From Puccinia triticina (taxonomy: Eukaryota; Basidiomycota; Pucciniomycetes; Pucciniales; Pucciniaceae), in NCBI RefSeq assembly GCF_026914185.1, contig NC_070558.1, positions 2,418,001 to 2,482,000 of the forward strand: DNA of 64,000 bases. Direction: 5' to 3'. Numbering within the stretch: the stretch's first letter is position 1; every line of letters starts with the position of its first letter. Shown in pieces: positions 32,401 to 42,400 of this stretch. Under the pieces are notes generated by a model. It was not told where the DNA came from, did not search any database, and was given only the letters and a program-made list of their open reading frames with translations. Both the position numbers and the translations under genes were made by a program.

Positions 32401-33039
32401 TCTTTGCCGGGCCAGCATCGGGTCTCAACGCCGTATTATCCCGAAGCGCAGGGCATGGTCGAGCGAGGGCACGCGCCACTCAAGGCAGCCCTTGTCAAGT
32501 TAGCAGGAGAGTCCGGCAGGAACTGTCAAAAGTTCTTACCGTTGGTGCTGTTCGCGGATCGCATCTCCACCAAGCGCACAACAGGTTACTCCCCGTGCGA
32601 GCTGGTGTTTGGACAGCGCGCCGCTCTTCCCATTGATCTGGACATCGAGTCTTTCCTCGGCGTGGACTGGGAGGAGGTGTGCGATACCTCTGACCTGCTA
32701 GTGGCGCGGTCGAAGCAACTCGAGCGCAGTGAAGATTCCCGGCGAGTTGCTTATGACCAAATGATGAAGTCTCGGGCCGAAGCTATCAGATACTGGCAGG
32801 ATCGGCTGCGCGATTCCCTCATTCCCGGAACGCTAGTCCTCGCTTACAATTGGTCGTTGGAGGTCCAGTGGGGCCAGCTCTTTGCCCATAAATGGAACGG
32901 GCCCTATCGGATCGTCAAGCAGATTGAGGGCGGCTCTTATGTTCTTTCGGAGCTCGATGGAACGGAACTCAAGCGCCGGTTCGCGGCGGATCAGGTCAAG
33001 CGGTACTTTCCGCGCGGGGGCATTACTGGACAGAAGTAA
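29443..33039 (+). CDS. Ty3 pol: reverse transcriptase, RNase H, integrase
   Basis: 1198-codon frame. The first 240 residues are a poorly conserved leader with five LRNEAKL repeats and modules B and C. RT begins near residue 365 (YSSPVFCVLKSNGKLRIVHD); its catalytic box is FIDDGG (about residue 487). RNase H starts with AVDSSYHAVGAVL (about 625) and has VDAQSL. Integrase has the HHCC finger (HEDLGH…CRSCESC, about 849-890) and the DDE residues in MDVVHI, STDGGSEF and QGMVERGH. The stretch between RRLTRK and the RNase H start is shorter than usual, possibly a small in-frame deletion. The first ATG after module C (30157) is in frame and would also include the complete RT. Confidence 0.93.
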   Translation: MGLGEQGFSVGAQNPEVSPLPCMHPRVDTTALSKTLPCDTHVSDRSEFRFLPALGTSSSRTISSSDPSLRNENKLVSSFVALRDEAKLGLSAMTLRNEAKLPSLRDKDKLKILRNEAKLFASSMEIWMNVEEQGVPWRNRRLEVSSLRLCTSGRDAPNVVEALPRATFVSHSPPSRFSYADKVPFEDFLELRTWSLLQSGLGAHSQSVLLGAWKAGEFVVFATKYKPVSRKVNPINQPMPQSLNPPLRRPPLSRDPYRPLPRSLAGPFLPKGRVTADRLQVVNFGPDGWLWPDELNLIKNVLAERNRSIAFDESERGLLKESYGLPYISPVVEHEPWQKKRIPIPAAKLDEYTRILRERVRTRLYEQSTSSYSSPVFCVLKSNGKLRIVHDLQPLNKVTVKDAGVPPATKDFVESFSGRVCYGLGDILGGYDERALDPISRPLTTFDTPLGRFQLTRLPQGATNSVAVYQAQMMWVLQEEIPDHAGVFIDDGGIKGPVSDYDNKVLSWHPGVRRFVWEYATTLERVLFWIEEAGLTVSATKLAACVPALEIVGHVVCKEGRRMAKSKINKILSWPTPSDATEVRGFLGVVVYVRIFIPALSQICVPLRRLTRKAYGPDAGKLKLAVDSSYHAVGAVLTQQDASGADRPALYESLLFSDVESRYSQPKLELCGVARILKKLQIVLWGQHFELLVDAQSLVQMINAPSLPNAPMTRWVSFIHLFSFDISHRPGKSFTMPDGLSRRPQGDGDSDPPSSEFDEEAPVIRPVSSFSVTEPPPYIGFQEGFWRQLEDYLRTLERPDGLDAVAYQALRRKASDFFVQAGRLMKRGSPLPRIVVTLPSKQEEILRRLHEDLGHRGSAETYRRVAERFWWPALKRSVQFWCRSCESCQKRDLRRPMEMRYPTGERTLFGRVSMDVVHIKASGAKYLIVARDDFSGWVEAKFLNNITSEAVAAFLQEYWTMRYGLARSYSTDGGSEFGGALADMLRSLPGQHRVSTPYYPEAQGMVERGHAPLKAALVKLAGESGRNCQKFLPLVLFADRISTKRTTGYSPCELVFGQRAALPIDLDIESFLGVDWEEVCDTSDLLVARSKQLERSEDSRRVAYDQMMKSRAEAIRYWQDRLRDSLIPGTLVLAYNWSLEVQWGQLFAHKWNGPYRIVKQIEGGSYVLSELDGTELKRRFAADQVKRYFPRGGITGQK
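29491..29605 (+). repeat. Intron-like module B
   Basis: 115 nt, GTAAGTCCCCTTCC to CCCGCTCTAG, close to the start of the pol frame. Homologous to module A. Its donor supplies the TAA of the 29153-29494 frame. Splicing it alone would not join known frames. Confidence 0.6.
29636..29812 (+). repeat. LRNEAKL-encoding minisatellite in pol leader
   Basis: Five imperfect copies of CTCCGCAATGAGGCTAAACT separated by spacers of 5-17 bp. They keep the pol frame open and encode the word LR(N/D)(E/K)(A/N/D)KL each time. Confidence 0.75.
29872..29983 (+). repeat. Intron-like module C
   Basis: 112 nt, GTAAGTTCTCTCC to TTCTTACGCAG, inside the pol frame. Homologous to A, B and D. The first ATG after its acceptor is 30157, in the pol frame. 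Confidence 0.6.
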
Positions 33040-33149
33040 GTCCCCCTCCTTAGTATGCACCTCGGGTTCTACTACTCCGTTTGTTGTAAGCATTACTTTA
33101 GCCACTGTCGTGAGCCATGCGTGGGACCCGTTTGCTTTTCTTCTTTCAG
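33036..33149 (+). repeat. Intron-like module D at the end of pol
   Basis: 114 nt, GTAAGTCCCCCTCC to CTTCTTTCAG. The pol stop codon TAA (33037-33039) lies within the donor sequence, so splicing would replace the end of pol by about 14 other residues ending at a TAA near 33188. Confidence 0.65.
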
Positions 33150-33186
33150 TTTACGGCGAGGAACGGGGCAGTCTAGGGACAGACTG

Positions 33187-33201
33187 TAAATGGTGGGGTG
33201 A
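33187..33201 (+). other. Polypurine tract of the Ty3 element
   Basis: AAATGGTGGGGTGA directly before the 3' LTR, the expected plus-strand primer site. Confidence 0.6.
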
Positions 33202-33995
33202 TGTGGCGGCCAAAACGGTAGTCAGCTTCAATTTCGAGATCAGCCCTCAAGACCCTCAAGCGCAAGACTCAAGCTTCAAGGTTCAACCCTCAAGATTCCC
33301 TCAGTTTCTCTCAGATTCCCTTTCTTCCTCATTTCCCACTCACTTCATTTTTACTTCCAACTCCTCCCTCTTCTCACTCACTTATCTTCACATTTCTTGG
33401 TCCTAACACAGATTATTTGTGGGTTTATTTTTTATTTTTTATTTGATTTGCTTGTTTTGTTTCTTCTGGCTCTGTTTCCCTCTCTTTGCCTCTCTGTCAA
33501 GTTTCTTATTTCTGGATTATTTTCTTCTCTCACTCTTCCATTTATCATGTCTCACATATTTGTCTGTTTTCTGCTTCATTTTTGTGTTGTGTTTTCTTTC
33601 TTCTTTTCTGTTGTCTTTGGTGTGTGCGCGCGCACGGCGCGCGAGGAGATGATGACATGCTTGTGACAGGCCTCCAGGAATCCAAGTTCCCGGCGAACTT
33701 GGAGGATAGGAGGCCATAGCACCTGTTCTGATCCAAGTCAGGGGTTATCAATTCAAGAATCTTTCCGAGTCCCAAGAATCAGAGTCCCAGAGTCCGATCA
33801 TCATCCAGAATCCTTTCCCAACAAAACCAACCGCCGCCAAGGATCCAACCCCCGGCGAAACAAATCAAAACCACTTCCCCAACGCTATCATCTCGAATCC
33901 CCTACGACTCATCCGGACCTTCCGTGAGGGCAGCTCCCAGAGCACCTTTTCCCCTCCCAGCGCTGCCGCCGGCCTAGCACCGAGCGGAGCTCCAT
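33202..33995 (+). repeat. 3' LTR of the complete Ty3 element
   Basis: 794 bp, the same as the 5' LTR except for the extra AGCACCTTTTCCCCTCCCAG at 33941-33960. A related segment is present in the solo LTRs, so the 5' copy lost it after insertion. Followed by the AACGT duplication. Confidence 0.92.
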
Positions 33996-34136
33996 AACGT
34001 GCTCACCAGTGTGCCGGTGAGTAGAGAAGAGATGGATGAAACCAAAGCTGCAACCCCCAAACAAGCATTAGGAAAAACTGTCCCAACATGCCTGACAACA
34101 AATCCACCTCAGATGTCTCCGAAGAGCACCCGCCAG

Positions 34137-34322
34137 TCAGGTTGAGTCCCCTCAATGACCGGCACAGACCGGTCATCAAGGGTTGTACATATCCCCTTGA
34201 TGACCGGTCTGTGCCGGTCATCCAGGGCGTTGTACATATCCCCTCAATGACCAGTCTGTACCAGTCATCCAGAGGGTTGTATGGTCTTGATGGCCGGTGT
34301 TTGCCGGCAATCAAGGGCTCAG
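34137..34322. repeat. Second array of the GATGACCGGT palindromes
   Basis: Four units of about 48 bp with the same core as 4461-5135: CTTGATGACCGG and CCGGTCATC arms around a 5-7-nt centre, the last drifting to GATGGCCGG…CCGGCAATC. It begins about 140 bp after the Ty3 element. Confidence 0.75.
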
Positions 34323-34616
34323 AGAGCTGACTGCAAGTCCAAAAAAACCCCCGTGTATGAATTCATTGAGCACAGATCTTCTCTGTTACTCAACTTCAGT
34401 AAACTCCAAGGTTTGAGTTACTTGGATGATTTATTTGCACTTGAAGAGGGTGTGCAACAGAGCTCAGATTTTATTGGATGATAGGCAAGACGCGAGGCTT
34501 TGTGTCTAGAAAATTTTTAGGCCTTTAGCTTCTGAGGGCAAAGAACTGTAATGGTTTGAAGAAACCACCCAGCCAAACTCAGAATCTTGGCACGCCAAAA
34601 AGGGGCGATAGCGGGC

Positions 34617-34706
34617 AAGTCCCTCCTGCCAAAGGCTATTGGAGGCTTGCTTCGCAAGACCAGACGCCCGCAGCAGCGAGGGACTTGAGTTAAGTTTGCG
34701 CAAGTT
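34617..34706 (-). repeat. Short dispersed repeat, copy 2
   Basis: Inverted relative of 25364-25455: read on the minus strand it has AACTTAACTCAAGTCCCTCG, GCGAAGCAAGCCTCC and AGGAGGGACTT in the same order, with more divergence in the middle. Confidence 0.5.
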
Positions 34707-34710
34707 CCCA

Positions 34711-34782
34711 CAAGCGGATTAGGATTCGGCAATGATTTCTTTGACACAAGCTGATTAGGATTCGGCAATGATTTCTTTGACA
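34711..34782 (+). repeat. 36-bp tandem duplication
   Basis: Two copies of CAAGC(G/T)GATTAGGATTCGG…TTTGACA, differing at one base. Recent slippage-type duplication next to the dispersed repeat. Confidence 0.85.
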
Positions 34783-35936
34783 AAGAAGCAAATTCATTCA
34801 CTCTTTTACAAACACCATGTCATTTACTCCCCGGACTGGAACAGTGAACAAATACTTGTAGGAGTACAGACCTAGACCATGCGCAGCCACCCCCACGGAA
34901 GCTAGTGCGGCCAGACCCAAGCCAAAGCCCAACTGCAATGAGAGGTAAGCCCTCTCGCAGTCCAGACCCCAAAACCCTAACCCAGATAGCGGCTGACAAG
35001 CCTGACTCTGACGCTAGCAGATGCCAGAACCTTAACGGTCAGTGCAACAGAAAGACAACAGCCGAAACACGCCTCTGGGTAAGTCAGCAGGAAGAAAGAA
35101 GAGATTAAAGTTGAAGCAAAAGCTAACCTACTTTATCTCAACAGAAGCCTTGCTGATTGTATCGCAGACCAGACCAGAAACACCCTCCTCAACAGGATTA
35201 CGGGCAGCACCAAAAAACAAGGTGAGCAGTTCTCTTCCTGGAGATTCAAGAGAGAGAAACAAAGATAGAGTTGACTTGAGTGAATAACATTTGACAAGCA
35301 GATCCTTCAGAACCAGCCCACCCGTATAGACAGGATAAGACCAGGTTATTCAGGTAACCAGTCCCTGCATTGGTAAGCACAGAAGCAATCAGAACCAAAT
35401 CCAGGCACGGGTGGAAGAGCTAATAGTGTAATGTTTTAATTTAAATCATCACTATCAGACCTGACTGAACCTCGTTGCACATTGCAAGACTCATAGCTCC
35501 ATAGCTCAGCAACTTAACCAGAAGAACCCCAAGCCCAGCATAATCTCGTGCTGCTTTCAGGTAAACTCAAAGCCCAAGCTTTTCTTTATTTTAATTCTAA
35601 ATTGTAAATACAAGATATTAAAATAAAGAAATAAAACTTTTAGTTGCTTGAAAACTTTTAATACTTACTCTTTTACAGTGGCATTTAATACAAGGACCTA
35701 TAGTTTTCTGGGATTGCATTAGTCAACGAAGGCAGAATTACTTTGCAAACTCATAGCTCCTGCAAGCGTATGTGAATGTATTCAACCAAGAACCAAGGAC
35801 GCAATGATTTCTATTAAAGAATTTCTTGTGCAAATCAATTCAAAACAAAGGTAGCATCACAAGTCGGCTCCCTTTGAGAAGATGCCCTTTCTGTTGTGTC
35901 CCAATCTGGTCTGGACTATTCGGCTTCGCCTTCTCC
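34783..35936. other. No supported gene
   Basis: Short frames only, with frequent polyadenylation-like AT-rich words around 35590-35660. I see no domain or RNA gene. Confidence 0.3.
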
Positions 35937-36292
35937 AAGCAGAAAATCAGCAAGATATTGTTCCAGAGCTTGAATTATGGCCTAGCCGCGAAAGACGCGC
36001 GCGGCAAACTCATTTGCTAGGATTTAGGAGTCAATTATTGGGACTAGCGCTATACTTAAAGGCAGCCGTAAGCAGAAACTCAGCAAGATATTGTTCAACA
36101 ACATGATTAATGGCCGAGCCGCGAGCAATGTGGCCAACTCAACTGCTAGGTTTTTGCATTCAATTGTTGCTTGAAGGCAGTCGTAAGCAGAAACTCAGCA
36201 AAATATTGTTCCAGAATGGCTTAACCGCAAACAAAGCGGCCAACTCAATTGCTAGGTAGGATTTTGTGGGCAGCACTATACTTAAGGCAGTT
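35937..36292 (+). repeat. Three tandem copies of a 108-133-bp unit
   Basis: Units start at 35937, 36070 and 36185 with AAGCAGAAA(A/C)TCAGCAA(G/A)AT. Each continues with a TGGCC(T/G)AGCCGCGA-like block, CAACTCAATTGCTAGG and ends before (C/G)GCAG(C/T)CGT. They are diverged by small indels. No frame runs through all three. Confidence 0.75.
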
Positions 36293-37238
36293 GTTTTTTG
36301 GAATTTGAACACCTCACTGGATCAATTTTTCATTCTCCGCAGATGTCCCGAAATCACGCCTTCACACAAGCAGAAGGAGCTCTGTCCGGCAATCAAATAG
36401 TTCTACAACTCCACTTTTGGTCAAGCGTTCCCTGGTGCACCGGTGCTCAACTCACTCACCGGTCGGCGGTGCATCTGGTGCAGTCCTCTCAGTTCTTTCC
36501 AAATCAGATTCTGTCAGCTCCGGTCTCTTGTGTGACTCGGAGTTGATAGGGTTTATAATCCAAGCTGTAGCGGCTAATATAGCGGCCAGCGGAAGAATGC
36601 CACACTATAACCTTTTCAGGCCAATGGGAAGAAAACCACGCCTAGACGCTGAGTAGCGGAGGGGCTAGCTCCCTTACAAAAGTAAGGGGACGCGGCGATG
36701 ACTCGAGCCGGCGCCGTAGCTTTAGAACAAAGAAAGGTTATTTTCTAAGTTACAGGAGTGATAACAATCTCCTGTAACTAGAAAATACACGAGATGAAGT
36801 CAAGGAAGGCTGTAAGAGAGAAATAAGGTTAGTTTGATTATTGTAAACCCCACTCACTATTGATTGTAGTAAGGTTGGCGGGTTTTTTATGTGTAATAAT
36901 CTTGGGTGGAAATCTCTCCAGGGGAAAGATCCCCCTTTTTATATTACAGGATCAGCTCCCTCCTTTGAGTCAAGGTCCTGAGGGATCCTGAACTCCAAGG
37001 AGCAGTGATCACGGAATTCAGAAGGGGATTTACACAAATGGGTATGTAATCTCCCCATTTGTACATACATTGAGCTTAATCAGGATAAATACACAGAGAG
37101 ATAATATTATCTCTCTCTGTATGTACAAATATGTAATCAGTGTGAAATAAGGTTAATTACATATTCAAAAGAATGTGAAATGTGTAGTAAGTACATAATA
37201 ATAGTACATATGAATAAAAGGTACATAATTAATGTAAT
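36293..37238. other. No supported gene
   Basis: Nothing convincing. Short inverted words (ACAGGAGTGATAACAATCTCCTGT near 36753, split by a few bases) could form a hairpin. Confidence 0.3.
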
Positions 37239-37314
37239 GACAGGGAAATGAACTCTTGACTTCATGTACATGAGTCAATTATTAAAGCAGTGTTTAACCA
37301 TTAGGCTATAAGAC
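37239..37314 (-). pseudogene. tRNA-like sequence with A and B boxes
   Basis: On the minus strand TAGCCTAATGGTTA (37295-37308 region) resembles an A box and GAGTTCATTTCCC (about 37243-37255) a B box, at the proper spacing. The acceptor strands do not pair, so it is not a working tRNA; a tRNA-derived SINE head or chance are the options. Confidence 0.3.
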
Positions 37315-37474
37315 ATGTACTGTGCATTGTAGACACATGGACTTAGTGTCTCAGTGTCTGACAGATTCACTCGCCAAGTATGCAAGTCAATTGACCCTTG
37401 CGTGAAGTTTGTTCATACTTGCAAGTAGCATTCAAACTACGCAATTTCCTCCGAGAACCTCCAGTGTTCCTTGA

Positions 37475-37570
37475 CCACTTTCTGCTCCCTGAACTACTCA
37501 ACAACACATCATGTTGCCAAATCGTTAAGCATGTTTCAGTGTTGTTGAGCAGTTCAAAGAGCAAAAGTGG
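37475..37570. repeat. Foldback with 32-33-bp arms
   Basis: Left arm 37475-37507 and right arm 37539-37570 are inverted copies with a few mismatches, sharing ACTCAACAACAC/GTGTTGTTGAG at the inner end. Loop 31 nt. Unclear whether it is a MITE. Confidence 0.6.
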
Positions 37571-37852
37571 CGAAGGCACAAATCGGGCATGGGTAACGTC
37601 TTGATGTATCAATTTGACCTTAGAGAGGTCAAGAGGTACCATAGCAGGAAAGACTGGAGAGAGGCAAGGAAAATATAACAGGCAGATGAGAGCGTCAAAG
37701 ACGAGTATCAAGAGCAAGCTGTGGAAAAAGGGAAGATTCAAGAGTCTTCGATTGATGGCATTGATTGCTGAAGACTGGGGTCTGGGATAGGAGTGTCAGT
37801 CCAGCTGACAGGAATAGTGCTGTCAAGGGGGACTGATGTCAAGTTCAACAAT

Positions 37853-38055
37853 GGGTAGTTACGTTACTTTACGTTATCCACGTAATTTCAGTAACGTAAC
37901 TATCCTCGTTACGCGGGGGTGCCCGTTATGTTATTAGTAACGGCAAAAATCTTTGATATCTTGGTAGCGTAACGGTATCTACTTCCGTTGTGGCCCAGAG
38001 GTTCGATAGAGTAACGGCAATAATGGCCCGTAACACCAATAACGCGTCTCAAGGA
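37853..38055. repeat. Island dense in GTAACG/CGTTAC words
   Basis: About a dozen GTTAC, GTAAC, TAACG or CGTTA words in 200 bp, with a local hairpin GGTAGTTACGTTAC…GTAACGTAACTATCC (37855-37906). The style resembles the TAGCG element at 823-1299. No terminal inverted repeat or target duplication found. Confidence 0.45.
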
Positions 38056-39265
38056 TTGCCCCTTAGCTCTGCGAGGATGTCCCAAAAGGGAATTTTTGCC
38101 GTACATTTTTCCATACAGTAGGTTTGGTGGCTTGCCTGAATCAACCCACCTCAAACACCCCTGGGCCTAGGTCTATCTGTTCCATTTTCCCCTCCATCTT
38201 GCCTGAGCCACTGGTGTTACCTATCAAAAACAACCTTTGCCATAACCGTTGCCATAAAAGACCTTTGCCGTCATAAAAAACCTTTGCCATGGCATTTGAA
38301 CCCACCACCCCTCAACAGCCAGTGGAAGAAAGAGAAGATTCTGGAGAGCAAACTGACCAGTCTCAAGTTCAACCCCATTGATCTAAACGGGCCTCCTCCG
38401 TAACAGTAATGCCAGACATGATCCCTACGTCGTCAGACTCTCGAGTGCGGGCCACAAAGCCAACATCACAAAAACGGCCGCAGGCACATTCTTTGGAATC
38501 CGGCAATTCCCCTCCGAAAAACAAAAAGAAAGGGCCTACAGCTAAGAGGCCTCGTCAAGTTGGATCTTCTGGGCCTGCCAGCGCCACCAAGAAAGGTGCT
38601 TTGACTAACAAGAACAAGACTTCCAAAATCAAAACCCAGAAGTCTGCAGCAGACAATTCAGTAAGCAACATGCATGCTACATGAAGCATTAGAATATAAC
38701 TGACGAAGGCATGATTGTTTTTTTTATTTCTTGGTTGGTTTGAACTTGGTGATTTGAAGGCCAATAAAACTATTGATTTGGCTAATCCAAATGATGATTA
38801 CGACTTCGATCAAGTTTCGGACGATGGATCCGTTGAAATTCAACCTAGAGAGCCAAAAAAGAAGGAAGAAAAATATGCAAACGTGGTAGATTACTACCAT
38901 GCCCCTTTCTATAAGGGAAACAAATCGGAAAAGGGGGGAGAACCCATAAATTATACGTGCAGATGGTGTCATAAGACGTACCGTGGACATGGCTCGACTG
39001 ACGGAAATCTCATGATGCATCGCGACGGCTCAACTCAGGCCGGAAGGAATGCTAGCCGCTGCCCCAAACGTAATGAAGCTAAGGCGGCTGGAATTAAGTT
39101 ACCACCTTCAGTCGCGGAGAAGAGACTCATTGACGCAAAACAAACCCCAATGAGCACCTTCCTTACAGCGAGGCCAGTCTTTGACAACCGTGTCTTAAAC
39201 CAAATCATTGTGATCTGGCAAATACGACAGGCAATCGCATGGTCCCGCATCAAAGACTCTATTCT

Positions 39266-39366
39266 TGTTGAGAGGTGCGGTGGGCAAACTCCACATTTGG
39301 AGTGCGCGGGGTTCAAGAGGCGGTGGAGGAGGAGCAATGGACAGCAAGGTTTTCAGAGTCACAACA
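39266..39366 (+). repeat. 5' LTR of copia element
   Basis: 101 bp with TGTTG…CAACA ends; identical to 44132-44232 base for base. No obvious TATA box, so transcription signals must be very compact. Confidence 0.95.
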
Positions 39367-39392
39367 GATTAAGAGTTGAACGATCTACCAAC
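39367..39392 (+). other. Primer-binding site for a tRNA-Lys half
   Basis: The 26 nt after the LTR complement the 5' half of tRNA-Lys(CTT) from the D loop (GTTGGTAGA) to the anticodon loop (ACTCTTAATC), with a mismatch or two. Drosophila copia is known to prime from an initiator-tRNA fragment cut in the anticodon loop; this element appears to use the same trick with tRNA-Lys. Confidence 0.65.
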
Positions 39393-39435
39393 GGCCTAGT
39401 TTTTTTGATCAATTTTCGGCACTTCGACCCGGTTT

Positions 39436-42400
39436 ATGGTCAGCACCCGCCGGGAAAAACAGGATCTATTGGGACCACTACCTCCACCGACCCGGGCAAA
39501 ACGTCCGAAGCAAACAAAAGCATACAAGGCCCTAATTCTCAACCTACCACCATTACCTCCATCTCCTGTTGAGGAGAAACCGGACCCGATCGAAAACGAT
39601 CGTCCCCCTTCCCCGTTCATTTCAGCTCTTTCATACGTTTTCTCAAAAGCGGTAACTCGGCACATCGACAAAGAAAAATCTCGCCTTGACAACGAGGACA
39701 AACCGAACTCAACTCCATTCCTACCCGGCCACCGAACTGTTCCAAATCCTTTCGGTCTACCTTTTACGGCTATCATCCCAAATCCTGCATACCGTCCACC
39801 ATCAAATAAACCAAGAGGATCATCACCAATCAACTCCCCGACCGAATCAGAATCCTCCGTCTCGTTGAGAGCAGTGAGCTATTTTTCCATGTCACAGGCG
39901 GCGGCTACTGAGATCTCCCCAAGGAACAAGTTCCTACAACAACCCAGTGTATACAAATCGGAAATTGAACAGCTAGCGGCCGACGGATCAAACTTCAACA
40001 AGTGGAAAAGAGACTTATCAAGGGTCATCTTGTTGACACTTAGCCATGCGAATTTCTTTGACAACTCTGATAATTACAAGAGGATATCGGCTCAGGAGGA
40101 AAACTGTCTCTTATACCTCATTCAAATTACGGTTCACGATGAATTATCAACTCTTGTCGACCGATATACAAAGGGCACTGAGGCTTTTGACGCGGTTCAG
40201 GCGAATTTTCAAGGGACAATCCGCTTCAGACAAATGGAGCTCGTCGACCGACTCCTTGAGTTTTGAATTACCGGGCCTATGACTGATCCAGCGCAGGTTC
40301 AGGGATTATTGAACAAAATCTTTGACCTTTTTGCGGACCTCAAAAACGTACAGGCAGGTCTTCCGCCCTTGGTTGAGAGCCTCATTCTACAGGCCGTCGC
40401 ACCGCCACCTGCAACAATGTCTCGCTCGCAATTATTTCAAAATATTTCCCTCCAGCTCGGCGACAGAAAAAACATCACGGCTCAAGACATACAAACGATT
40501 ATCACGTCGGTTTATGGAGAAAGCAATCGATTCGACTCCGGTCCAGCTCCGTCTGTGTTTTGTTCATATCAACCTCACAACAACTTTGGTTTTTCTCAAG
40601 GTCCGAGGCCATCCGTTTGGCAACCCAACAATCCATCGGCGAGTCGCACACCTCTGCGCAATACATTTCAACCGCAACCAAGGCAACAACACACGAATGG
40701 CCAACCTCTTGCTAGGAGCAGGAACATTGGGAAGCCTGGGAATCCTACAGTTGAAGACATATCGGCCGCCATTAACAACATCCAAAGGGGTAATCAAGGC
40801 CCCAGCGACCCGAATGTATTTGAAGGCAAACCATGCTCTTATTGTGGGGTACTGGGTCATTGGAGGTCGTCGTGTCCGACCCTCCGCAGCGATGCCAAGC
40901 TGCCGCCACCAAACACCCCATTATCTGGTCGCCCCGCTTCCGGTTTCGCCCGTCAAGCAGCACCTCCGAACGACCCGACCACTCGACTTGATCAGAATGT
41001 GGCGGTTCGATCGGCAGTGGGAGCGGATGCGACAGGTGCTGCTGGCGCAGGCACGGTTTTGGATTCTGGGGCGACCCACCACGTGAGCGGATCTTTCCAT
41101 GACTTTTCTTTTCTCACAGCGTTACGGCCACCAGTTAGACTGAATCTGGCTTCCTCCACGGGATTTATGACCGCGACACACAGTGGACACCTGCGGATAA
41201 TCAGTGGGGATGGTACCCTAGCGGTCCTGAGGGTTCTCTACAGCCCGGACATGACGGGAACTCTTCTTAGTCTGGGACAGCTCATCGACTCTGGTTTCCG
41301 CCCGCAATTCCTCCAAAATAACGATATTCTCTTAGTCTCTCCTTTTCTCACTCTTACGGCGTTTTATCGGAACCGATCATGGATTGTTTCTCCCACTTCC
41401 TTTCGGCCACATTTCCATTCTATCAATTCAGTCTCCTCTACTCAACCTTCTTCAATTTTGGCTTCATACGAATGGCATTGTTGGCTAGGACATGTATCGG
41501 ACAATGTTGTTAAGACATATCTCAAAAGATTTGTTCCGTCTTTCGACCTAAAATCCTGGACGCCTTTCATTTGCGAGTCTTGCAAACAATTCAAAAGCGA
41601 ACGTCGGCGACACTCTCTTCCTGAAGTCGTACCCAAGGATAATCGACTCGATCTTCTCGTTACGGACGTTTTGGGCCCGCTTGACGCGGACATCAACGGT
41701 CACCGTTTTCTACTCACTCTGAGGGACCACGCCACTACCTACTCATTCGTCTTTCCCATGAAGAGTTGGTCGGAAGTTCCAAATATCATCATTTCTCTGG
41801 TTAAAAGATTGCACTCTCACTTTGGAGTTGCACCAAAATATATTCAATGTGACAACGCAAAAGAGTATACCGTCAAGCCGCTTGAAGACTACTTGTCGTC
41901 GATTGGTTCAAAGATCATTTTCACTTCTCCATATACGCCTGAGCAGAACGGTGAGGCGGAGCGGCTAAACCGAACGTTGGGCGACATCGCTAGGACAACT
42001 CTGGCACACTCTCAGCTCCCTGCGACACTTTGGTCTTACGCTTACAAATGTGCTTGCTTTCTCATCAACCGACTCCCCAACACCCGGTGCACGACGAGCC
42101 CCCTGGAAATGTGGTCTGACAGGAAACCCACGGCTGAATCTCTATTTTCATTTGGTACTAAAGCATGTGTTCACATACCCAAGGAGCGTCGCCGCAAATT
42201 GGACGCACGGGGTTGGACTGGGTATCTTGTCGGCTATCAAGACGACGAGCGCGGATGGTACTTTTGGAATCCTGCCACCAGGAAGATCATCAATTCCGAG
42301 TGTGCTGAGTTCCTTGACTTTCGAGGGAAACCACTCATCCCTTCCCCAGGCTCAGAATCTAACAATGCTTCCATTCGTAGAACTTTGACACTCGGCAAAG

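Larger units (their letters stand above)
25768..33995 (+). mobile_element. Complete young Ty3-type LTR retrotransposon
   Basis: LTRs at 25768-26541 and 33202-33995, a primer-binding site, gag, protease and pol frames without stops, a purine tract, and a 5-bp target duplication AACGT (25763-25767, 33996-34000). The domain order protease, RT, RNase H, integrase is that of Ty3/Gypsy. The LTRs appear identical apart from a 20-bp segment missing from the 5' copy, so insertion was recent. Two diverged solo LTRs of the same family are nested in the hAT gene at 44707-46431, also at sites ending in a CGT-like sequence. This copy may be competent, except that the link between RT and RNase H looks short. 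Confidence 0.92.

Noticed and set aside
40264..40266. Programmed stop-codon readthrough in copia gag
   Set aside because: The stop is within gag before the zinc knuckle, not at a gag-pol border, and three further stops occur in pol, so decay is simpler.
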